Below, one piece after another: positions 1 through 6,679 of a stretch of 11,693 nucleotides of DNA. The notes beneath the pieces are model-generated. The model had not been told where the DNA came from and searched no databases. It worked only from the letters and a program-made list of their open reading frames with translations. How positions within the stretch are numbered: position 1 is the stretch's first letter; the number at the start of each line of letters is the position of its first letter. The DNA is from an uncultured Bacteroidota bacterium (lineage in GTDB: Bacteria; Bacteroidota; Bacteroidia; Bacteroidales; CAIWKO01). Location of the stretch: contig CALGYY010000135.1 of assembly GCA_937934705.1 (NCBI GenBank), forward strand, positions 1 to 11,693. The letters run 5' to 3'. Made by a program: the position numbers and the translations under genes.

Positions 1-1202
1 TTGGTACGGCTCCACTGTATGTTGATCGTACTGCATCCCGTCAGCACCGGACCCAAATCAGGATAATCCACCGTTACCGGAGCCTTGATCGTGAACACCG
101 CATTGGAAGTGTCCACTATTGTGGGTACCGTATTATTCGTGATTCGAACCAGTGCCTGGGTGCTCGTTACAATGTTAGGAATGGTCCAGGGATAAGAGCC
201 CGAATTGGTGGTGCTGGGTGTAATCTGCGTCCAGCTGGCTCCGCCATTTACGGAGTACTCCAGCTTAACTGCTGAAGCAATTGCCGTTTGGTCCCATGTA
301 ATGTTGTACTGATTGCCCGATCTCCAGACTTCGCCACCGTTCGGTGAAGTCAGAAAATCATCCGGGTATGAAATTGTAAAATCGCCATTGCTGATGTCAT
401 AAACGGTGGAGCCTGAAGCATTGCTCGCACGCACCCGGGCCTGTGTGGTCGGGGTATTCGGAATACTCCAGGTATAGCTTCCGGTATTGGCTGTTGAAGC
501 CGTGATCAGGTTGTACGTGGCGCCGCCGTCAGTGGAATATTCAAGCTTCACGTTGGTATGGAAAGTCGTGGTATTCCAGGTAATGGTGCGGTTTGAGGTG
601 ATGGTCCAGTTCTCCCCGCCATTGGGGGCTGTCAGTATGGGCTGGGCTGCCGATATTTCAAAAACGGAATCGGAGATGTCCAACTGGCAACTTGTAGTGG
701 CATCCTGAACCCGGATCAAGGCCTGTGTTGAAGGGTTATTGGGTAAAGTCCACATATAATTGTTCGCAGCAATATTGCTCACGATGGAGGTCCAGGTACT
801 CCCGTTATTAACGGAGTAAAACAGGTTGAAGAATCCTGAAGTACCCGCCGGAGTCCATGTAATATTGTGCGATGATAGTCCCTGCCATACCTCTCCTCCG
901 TTGGGGCTGCTGATCATGATAGGGAGCCTGATGGTGAAAACAGCATTGCTGCTATCGCGTTTCGATGGGGCATTATGATCCATTACTCTCACCAGAACGG
1001 TGGTTGAGTTCACCATAGGCACCGTCCAGTCGTACTGATTGTTAGTGATGTACAGATTATTCACCACGGATGACCAAATGATCCCGCCATCCAGAGAGTA
1101 ATGGATATCATAATAATTGGACACTCCTGATGAATTCCATTTGATCTGATAGGTCTGGCAACCATACATAAGTTCGCCCCCGTTGGGTTGCGTAATGGTG
1201 AT
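1..1202 (-). repeat. Coding tandem repeat, about 281 bases per unit, four full units and the start of a fifth
   Basis: The PNGGE signature recurs at residues 27-31, 121-125, 214-218 and 308-312, a spacing of 93-94 residues, with a degenerate PDLGP version at 402-406. In DNA these lie near 1187, 905, 626 and 344. Units are clearly related as protein but diverged as DNA, so this is old domain duplication and not a recent expansion. Units 3 and 4 are the most alike (VKLEYS, GGA, GSY-x-W-x-IPN). Units 1 and 5 share a Cys six to nine residues after the signature (Cys36, Cys411) that units 2-4 lack. Confidence 0.88.
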
Positions 1203-1265
1203 GGGTTGTGCAAACCCGCAGAGTGCACTTAGTCCCAGTGCCAGCAGTAATACGATTCTTTTCAT
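1..1265 (-). CDS. Exported repeat protein with tandem ~94-residue beta-sandwich domains (C-terminus beyond window)
   Basis: An open frame starts at the ATG on the minus strand at 1265 and stays open for 421 codons to the left edge, so the gene is 3'-truncated by the window. The N-terminus is a signal peptide: Lys2/Arg3, a leucine-rich core and a likely cleavage before Gln20 (GFA|QPI). The rest is tandem copies of one domain with the pattern PNGGE-W-(8-10)-I-x-W, LEYS-x-(D/N)GG-x-W, a Trp strand, a proline turn, an (L/V)-x-R-V/I strand and D-x-S-x-x-F-x-I. Copies span about residues 22-112, 116-205, 208-298 and 303-393, with a fifth beginning at 396. Similar repeats occur in large surface or T9SS-exported Bacteroidota proteins and resemble the Ser-Thr-rich/Kre9-KNH-like fold; they are usually non-catalytic. 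A T9SS tail is plausible but outside the window. The role (adhesin or scaffold) is inference. It is transcribed divergently from the M4 protease. Confidence 0.9.
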   Translation of the reverse strand, partial: MKRIVLLLALGLSALCGFAQPITITQPNGGELMYGCQTYQIKWNSSGVSNYYDIHYSLDGGIIWSSVVNNLYITNNQYDWTVPMVNSTTVLVRVMDHNAPSKRDSSNAVFTIRLPIMISSPNGGEVWQGLSSHNITWTPAGTSGFFNLFYSVNNGSTWTSIVSNIAANNYMWTLPNNPSTQALIRVQDATTSCQLDISDSVFEISAAQPILTAPNGGENWTITSNRTITWNTTTFHTNVKLEYSTDGGATYNLITASTANTGSYTWSIPNTPTTQARVRASNASGSTVYDISNGDFTISYPDDFLTSPNGGEVWRSGNQYNITWDQTAIASAVKLEYSVNGGASWTQITPSTTNSGSYPWTIPNIVTSTQALVRITNNTVPTIVDTSNAVFTIKAPVTVDYPDLGPVLTGCSTINIQWSRT

Positions 1266-1318
1266 AAAATCAGAATTCTGTTAAAGGATTTAGGATAGAA
1301 AGAAAATCAAAGAAGCAG

Positions 1319-1350
1319 CAAACTTAGGGAAGTTCACCTTAACTATCAAA
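1319..1350 (-). promoter_or_regulatory. Bacteroidota-type promoter for the leftward repeat protein
   Basis: Read on the minus strand, TTTG (1350-1347) is followed after exactly 20 bases by TAAGTTTG (1326-1319), which fits the -33/-7 consensus TTTG...TAnnTTTG of the Bacteroidota primary sigma factor. Transcription would begin near 1312, giving a leader of about 45 bases before the ATG at 1265. This is a motif match only. Confidence 0.65.
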
Positions 1351-1364
1351 GGATTTAACAGTAA

Positions 1365-1390
1365 AAACAGACTGTTTCAAAAAAACAGTC
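1365..1390. promoter_or_regulatory. Cluster of AAACAG/CTGTTT half-sites, candidate operator
   Basis: AAACAG at 1365-1370 and CTGTTT at 1372-1377 form a near-perfect palindrome with one central base. A second AAACAG follows at 1383-1388, so GACTGTTT (1370-1377) and AAACAGTC (1383-1390) form another perfect 8-base inverted repeat around a 5-base spacer. The cluster lies upstream of both -33 elements of the divergent promoters, where a regulator could act on both. It could instead be a chance structure in A-rich DNA. No regulator gene is adjacent. Confidence 0.35.
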
Positions 1391-1464
1391 ATAAATACTT
1401 ATTAACTTCAAATACGAGGTTTCCTCAGCCGGTAAAAAAAACGGATAAAAAAAATCAAAGAACA

Positions 1465-1496
1465 TTTGCTTATCCCGCTGACACTTTCTACATTTG
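1465..1496 (+). promoter_or_regulatory. Bacteroidota-type promoter for the M4 protease
   Basis: TTTG (1465-1468), a 20-base spacer and TACATTTG (1489-1496) match the Bacteroidota -33/-7 consensus. The start site would be near 1503, about 140 bases before the ATG at 1644, a long leader. The spacer length equals that of the divergent promoter at 1319-1350. This is a motif match only. Confidence 0.65.
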
Positions 1497-1538
1497 GAGT
1501 GGTTTTTCGATTCTAAGCAAAAATTCCAATGCTGTATC

Positions 1539-1555
1539 GTTCTGTTTTTCAGAAC
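1539..1555 (+). other. Short hairpin in the predicted 5' leader of the protease mRNA
   Basis: GTTCTG (1539-1544) and CAGAAC (1550-1555) form a perfect 6-base stem around TTTTT. It lies about 35 bases after the predicted start site and 88 bases before the start codon. The stem is short and its loop is U-rich. It could protect the mRNA or do nothing; it does not look like a terminator or a known riboswitch. Confidence 0.3.
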
Positions 1556-1643
1556 AACAGATAATTATTAATCACAAATCTCCTGACCTGGTGCAAGTAA
1601 GTTTTAGAATTTCACAACAGAAAACATCTTAAAAAGTTTCAAT

Positions 1644-4600
1644 ATGAAAAAGATCAGCCTCTTTGTATTCATGTTCATGTGCATGTTTGTCCGACTTGTT
1701 GCCCAGGAATACACCGGGCGCGAGGCCCATGCGCTCATTACCGGTGCAGAAAAGCTTATTCTAAAGGATTACTCTGAAATACCTGCATTCGTCGTTTTCG
1801 GAAACCAGGGTAGTTTCAGCCACCGTGAATTTGAGAACTGGGTCAACACGTATTACAGGATGGATCCCGCTTACGGCCTGCAGTTAGTCAGAGAAGAAAG
1901 TGATTACCTGGGGTTTACGCATTACCGGTATCAGCAGACCTTTCACGGGTATCCCGTTTTCGCCAATGTTTATTTGCTTCACGAGAAGAACGGGCTGGTT
2001 TCCAGCATGAACGGAAGACTTTTCAATCGTGCCAGACCTGTGAATGTGATGCCCATGACTGAAGAGGCAGCTCTGGCCTCCGCACTGGGATATGTCAATG
2101 CCCTGGTGTACAAATGGGATTTACCGGAAGAAGAGCGTGCTCTGCAATACGCTATGGGTAAAACGGATGCCACCTATTACCCCAAAGGGGAATTAATGTG
2201 GGTTCCTTCAGATGTACAGATGAACGGGAGTGATCTGAAACTTGCGTGGCGTTTTGACATATACGCGCATGAACCGATGAGCCGCCAGTACATTTTTGTG
2301 GATGCCGCCAATGGCAACATCCTGAATACGATCGACCGCATCCATACCGAGACTGGGGACGTCCAGGTCAATGCTACGGGGACGGCCGTTACCCGCTATA
2401 GCGGGACACGCACCATCACGACCGATTATACCGGTTCAACATATCGTCTGCGTGAAACCGGTCGCGGACTGGGAGTTGAGACCTATGATATGAACAAAGG
2501 CACCAATTACGGAGCTGCCGTCGATTTCACGGATGCCAACAACAACTGGAACAATGTAAATGCTGACCAGGACGAGGTGGCAACGGATGCCCACTGGGCT
2601 TCGGAAATGACCTACGATTATTATAACCTGAGGCACGCAAGAAACAGTATCGACAATGCAGGTCTCAAACTGCTCAGTTATGTGCATTACAGCACCAATT
2701 ATGTCAATGCATTCTGGGATGGAACGCGCATGACCTACGGCGACGGTGACGGAACCTACAGCCCCCTGACTACCGTTGACATCTGTGCACACGAGATCAC
2801 CCACGGGGTAACAGAGTACACAGCTAACCTAACCTACTCTTACGAATCCGGTGCATTGAACGAGGCATTCAGTGATATTTTCGGAACCAGTGTGGAGTTT
2901 TATGCCAAACCTCCATTAACTCCCAACTGGCTGATCGGAGAGGATATCGGAGGCGCATTCCGCAGTATGTCGAACCCCAATGCCGGAAGCCAGCCTGATA
3001 CCTACCAGGGCACTTACTGGTACACGGGAACAGCTGATAACGGCGGAGTTCACACGAATTCAGGTGTCGGAAACTTCTGGTATTATCTGCTTTGTCAGGG
3101 CGGTTCAGGCACCAATGACATCGGCAATACTTATAATGTTACGGGGATTACGATGGCGAAGGCCGAACAGATTGCTTACCGCATGCTCACGGTTTACCTG
3201 ACAGCTTCCTCCAATCACGCAGATGCAAGGGCTGCAGCCATTCAGGCCAGTTCTGACCTTTTTGGCGGTTGCTCCCAGGAAACCATCTCAACCACCAACG
3301 CCTGGTATGCAGTGGGTGTGGGAGCTGCGTATTCGGCAGCACCGACCAATGCCGATTTCACTGCCTGCCCGACCACGCAGTGCACCAATGCTCCTTTCAC
3401 CGTGCAGTTTCAGAACCTGAGCACAAGTGGTAATACGTATACCTGGTATTTTGGCGACGGAACCACAAGTACAGCCGTTAACCCTTCACACACTTATACC
3501 GCCAACGGCTCATATGATGTGAAGCTCGTAGCCAATGGTGCAAGCTGCGGAATTGATTCCCTCACGAAAGCAGCTTTCATCACTGTTGGACCTTCTTACC
3601 CCTGCGTGGCCTATGTGCCGGCAACAGGGACGGGTACGGTACAGACCAGTTGCACGGGCAATCTTTACGACAGCGGAATATGCAGCGATTATGGAGACAA
3701 CACCAACGGGAATATTACCATTTCTCCGGCTGGTGCTACCTCAGTAACACTGACATTTTCTTCCTTTAATTATGAATCAGGATATGATTACCTTTACGTA
3801 TATGACGGACCCAGCACCGCCTCACCGCAGGTAACGGGCAGTCCTTTCTCGGGGACCAGCCTTCCGGGGCCCATAACTTCATCCGGAGGATCCATCACAC
3901 TGCGACAGACCAGTGACGGTTATGTGGTCGGTTCAGGTTTTGCACTCACCTGGACTTGCGTCAGTTCCACCCAGCCCCCGCTTGCTAATTTCTCGGCCAA
4001 CACCACCACGAGTTGCAGCGGAACCATCAACTTCACCGATCTGTCCACCAACGGGCCTACTTCGTGGTTGTGGAATTTTGGTGACGGTCAGACTTCCACC
4101 CTGCAAAACCCTTCACACACATATGCCGCAAATGGTAACTTTACGGTAACCCTGCAGGCCACCAATGCCTATGGAAATGACACAGAGATCAAGACGAATT
4201 ACGTGACCATCAACATGCCCGTGGCACCGGTCACTACCGGGGCCTCAAGGTGCGGATCCGGCACTCTCACGCTAACAGCAGCAGGGTCGGGAACGCTCAG
4301 ATGGTTCGATGCGCCGACAGGAGGAACTCAGGTAAGCACCGGGACTTCTTATACCACTCCTGTGCTGACCTCAACCACAAATTATTATGTTCAGGACAGC
4401 ATCAACGGGGCATCTTACAATTGCGGCAGGGCCAACAATTCCGGCAGTGGCGGTTATACTGCAACGGGTGATCGCTATGAGGTTTTCCACTGTTATACCC
4501 CGGTCACCCTGGTTTCTGTTGATATTTATGGAAACCCTTCCATTGCACCTGGCATCCGAACGATAGAACTCAGAAACAGCGCCGGCACAGTATTACAATC

Positions 4601-6626
4601 CGTAACGACACCAGCGCTTACTTCGGGACTGAATACGGTGACCCTGAATTTCAACATACCGGCTGACACCGGCCTGCGCCTGGCCATCACGAGCGTTGCC
4701 AATATTTTCCGCAACAACGGCGACCTCACCTACCCCTATACCACTCCCGGAATTCTGTCGGTGGTAAGATCAGATGTGGGCACAGGATATTATTATGCAT
4801 TCTACAACTGGGTGGTCAGAGAACCCGGCTGCAACAGCGCCCGTTCTGTGGTCACAGCCACCATCAACCCCAACCCGGTGGCTCCGGTCAGCGTCAGTGC
4901 TTCACCCGCATCTGTCTGTTCAGGAAATGCCACAATCTTAACAGCTTCGGGAGGTTCCGGAACCACTCTGAGATGGCTCACAGGCGGATGCGGAGGCACA
5001 TCCATCGGAACGGGAAATAATCTGAGTGTTTCACCATCGGCAAACACAACCTATTATGCACGCTGGGAAAACAGCTGCGGCAATTCGACCTGCCAGAGTG
5101 TAAGTGTCAGCATTACCCCTTCACCGGCCGGAGGCACAGCTCAGGCTGCATCACCCTCACTTTGTACAGGAAACAGCACCACCATCAACCTTAGCGGATA
5201 TACCGGAACCATACAGTGGCAGAGTAATGCCGGCGGAACATGGGCCAATATCGGGGGTGCTACTTCTCCCTCCTATAACACACCAGTGCTCACAGCAAGC
5301 ACATCTTACAGGGCTATACTCACCAGTGGCAGTTGCGGAAGCGACACTTCAGATGTGGCCACGGTTACTATCATCCCGGGTGCCCTTGCCGGAACTGCTT
5401 CAACTTCTCAGAATGCCGTATGCTCAGGATCCACTACCACACTTAACCTCTCCGGATCCTCAGGCAATATTCAATGGCAAAGCAACGACGGTGGAGGCTG
5501 GCAGGATATTACCGGCGCCAACAGCACTTCATGGACAACAAGCCCGATCACTCAAACCATGACCTACCGCGCTGTTCTTACAGCCGGAGGCTGTCCGTCA
5601 GACACCTCCAATACGGTATCGGTATCATTACTCACGGCTTCAACTGCACCCACGGCCATCAGCGGCGACCTCGGTATCTGCCAGGGTGACGCAACCATAT
5701 TAACAGCTTCCGGCGGGACAACGGGCAGTGGCGCCTACTATGAATGGGGAACCGGAAACAGCTGCGGAAGCAACATTATCGGCGGACAGAATTCGGTCAC
5801 GATCAATCTCTCCGGACTCACCGACACAACCGTTATTTGGGTCAGAAGAAACGGAGGGGATTGCAATGTCGCTACCTCATGTACATATGTTACCGTTCTG
5901 GTCGCACCGGCACCTGTAGCATCGATCAGCCCACAGGGTTCGACCGACCTTTGTACGGGTGATTATCTTGTTCTTGAAGCCCCGCAGGGAAGCGGGTATA
6001 CCTACGAATGGTATTACAACGGATCACCGATTGCCGGTGCACTGCAGTATCTCTATACGGTATTCCAGAGCGGAAGCTATACTGTGGAAGTAACCAACGC
6101 CTGCGGTTCACTGACATCATCTCCGCTCCAGGTGAATGTTTGGCCGGCACCGTCGACACCATTCATCAGCATTGCGAACGACACCCTCTTTTCGAGTGCT
6201 CCGGCCGGAAACCAGTGGTATCTGAACGGGACACTCATTCCCGGAGCAACAGAGAACTGGTATGTTCCCCTGAGCAGTGGCGACTATACCGTAATCGTGA
6301 CCGAACCCCATGGCTGCGGAACCGCCACTTCCCCTGTATTCCAATATGTTATCACCGGTCTTCAGGGTGATGAAGCAATCAGCATCAGCATCTGGCCCAA
6401 TCCCACTGAGGGTATGCTAAACATCAGCCTGAACGGAAATAATCAGGAGGAACTCCTATTAAATCTCACCGACCTTTCGGGAAGGTACATCTCCGGTCTC
6501 AGAATTCCTGCATCGGCACCCGGGAACCGATACGAACTGGATCTCACCCTGCTGAGCACAGGAGTCTACATCCTGAGTATAGAAAGCGAACAGATCAATC
6601 TGATCCGGAAAGTAATACGAAAGTGA
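1644..6626 (+). CDS. Secreted M4 (thermolysin-like) metalloprotease with PKD, CUB, Ig-like modules and T9SS sorting domain
   Basis: A 1660-residue zinc endopeptidase, probably exported to the surface or medium to degrade proteins. A signal peptide (cleavage near Ala20|Gln21) is followed by an FTP/PepSY propeptide (about 50-235) and the M4 catalytic domain (about 240-560). Zinc site HEITH is at 383-387 with Glu384 catalytic and Glu407 as third ligand; the 24-residue His383-Glu407 spacing equals thermolysin's. NAFW at 355-358, Tyr398, Arg440 in RSMSNP and His470 in DNGGVHTNSG match thermolysin's Asn112-Trp115, Tyr157, Arg203 and His231, so the enzyme should be active. Then come PKD (about 569-648, WYFGDG), CUB-like (about 653-773), PKD (about 780-859, WNFGDG), an Ig-like domain with an inserted module (about 860-1076), five further Ig-like domains to about 1570, and a type A sorting domain (1575-1660: WPNPTEG at 1584-1590, STGVYIL, basic end RKVIRK) removed on T9SS export. 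Typical M4 enzymes lack most of this C-terminal two-thirds. Confidence 0.96.
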   Translation: MKKISLFVFMFMCMFVRLVAQEYTGREAHALITGAEKLILKDYSEIPAFVVFGNQGSFSHREFENWVNTYYRMDPAYGLQLVREESDYLGFTHYRYQQTFHGYPVFANVYLLHEKNGLVSSMNGRLFNRARPVNVMPMTEEAALASALGYVNALVYKWDLPEEERALQYAMGKTDATYYPKGELMWVPSDVQMNGSDLKLAWRFDIYAHEPMSRQYIFVDAANGNILNTIDRIHTETGDVQVNATGTAVTRYSGTRTITTDYTGSTYRLRETGRGLGVETYDMNKGTNYGAAVDFTDANNNWNNVNADQDEVATDAHWASEMTYDYYNLRHARNSIDNAGLKLLSYVHYSTNYVNAFWDGTRMTYGDGDGTYSPLTTVDICAHEITHGVTEYTANLTYSYESGALNEAFSDIFGTSVEFYAKPPLTPNWLIGEDIGGAFRSMSNPNAGSQPDTYQGTYWYTGTADNGGVHTNSGVGNFWYYLLCQGGSGTNDIGNTYNVTGITMAKAEQIAYRMLTVYLTASSNHADARAAAIQASSDLFGGCSQETISTTNAWYAVGVGAAYSAAPTNADFTACPTTQCTNAPFTVQFQNLSTSGNTYTWYFGDGTTSTAVNPSHTYTANGSYDVKLVANGASCGIDSLTKAAFITVGPSYPCVAYVPATGTGTVQTSCTGNLYDSGICSDYGDNTNGNITISPAGATSVTLTFSSFNYESGYDYLYVYDGPSTASPQVTGSPFSGTSLPGPITSSGGSITLRQTSDGYVVGSGFALTWTCVSSTQPPLANFSANTTTSCSGTINFTDLSTNGPTSWLWNFGDGQTSTLQNPSHTYAANGNFTVTLQATNAYGNDTEIKTNYVTINMPVAPVTTGASRCGSGTLTLTAAGSGTLRWFDAPTGGTQVSTGTSYTTPVLTSTTNYYVQDSINGASYNCGRANNSGSGGYTATGDRYEVFHCYTPVTLVSVDIYGNPSIAPGIRTIELRNSAGTVLQSVTTPALTSGLNTVTLNFNIPADTGLRLAITSVANIFRNNGDLTYPYTTPGILSVVRSDVGTGYYYAFYNWVVREPGCNSARSVVTATINPNPVAPVSVSASPASVCSGNATILTASGGSGTTLRWLTGGCGGTSIGTGNNLSVSPSANTTYYARWENSCGNSTCQSVSVSITPSPAGGTAQAASPSLCTGNSTTINLSGYTGTIQWQSNAGGTWANIGGATSPSYNTPVLTASTSYRAILTSGSCGSDTSDVATVTIIPGALAGTASTSQNAVCSGSTTTLNLSGSSGNIQWQSNDGGGWQDITGANSTSWTTSPITQTMTYRAVLTAGGCPSDTSNTVSVSLLTASTAPTAISGDLGICQGDATILTASGGTTGSGAYYEWGTGNSCGSNIIGGQNSVTINLSGLTDTTVIWVRRNGGDCNVATSCTYVTVLVAPAPVASISPQGSTDLCTGDYLVLEAPQGSGYTYEWYYNGSPIAGALQYLYTVFQSGSYTVEVTNACGSLTSSPLQVNVWPAPSTPFISIANDTLFSSAPAGNQWYLNGTLIPGATENWYVPLSSGDYTVIVTEPHGCGTATSPVFQYVITGLQGDEAISISIWPNPTEGMLNISLNGNNQEELLLNLTDLSGRYISGLRIPASAPGNRYELDLTLLSTGVYILSIESEQINLIRKVIRK

Positions 6627-6641
6627 TTTATAGCCTTTTAG

Positions 6642-6679
6642 AAAACAGGGATGGTATTATTTCGTCCCTGTTTTTTTTT
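6642..6679. terminator. Rho-independent terminator between convergent genes
   Basis: AAAACAGGGA (6642-6651) pairs perfectly with TCCCTGTTTT (6665-6674) around a 13-base loop, and nine T residues run from 6671 to 6679. It begins 15 bases after the protease stop codon and is a strong plus-strand terminator. On the minus strand the hairpin is the same but is followed only by TTTTCTAAAA, so it should work less well for the oligopeptidase gene. The stop codon of that gene (6678-6680) sits at the end of the T tract. Confidence 0.85.

Larger units (their letters stand above)
1266..1643. other. Divergent intergenic region with two outward promoters
   Basis: This 378-base AT-rich stretch separates two divergently transcribed genes for exported proteins. 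I see no gene in it. It contains a minus-strand promoter (1319-1350), a cluster of AAACAG half-sites (1365-1390), a plus-strand promoter (1465-1496) and, in the predicted leader of the protease gene, a short hairpin (1539-1555). The bases just before the 1644 start codon are A/T-rich with no Shine-Dalgarno sequence, as is normal in Bacteroidota. Predicted leaders are about 45 bases for the left gene and about 140 bases for the protease. Confidence 0.75.

Noticed and set aside
487..708. Open plus-strand frame of 73 codons
   Set aside because: It is antisense to the repeat protein, whose minus-strand frame is open throughout with clear periodic domains.
1266..1643. Riboswitch or small RNA gene in the divergent region
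   Set aside because: Apart from one 6-base hairpin and the half-site cluster there is no conserved aptamer-like structure or promoter-terminator pair.
1644..1706. Lipoprotein signal in the protease
   Set aside because: The Cys at residue 13 is within the hydrophobic core without a lipobox, and T9SS cargo normally uses a standard signal peptide.
2436..2804. Open minus-strand frame of 122 codons inside the M4 protease
   Set aside because: It is antisense to the conserved catalytic domain, has no recognisable domain and follows from the codon use of the real gene. Other overlapping frames inside the protease, oligopeptidase and MFS genes were rejected for the same reason.
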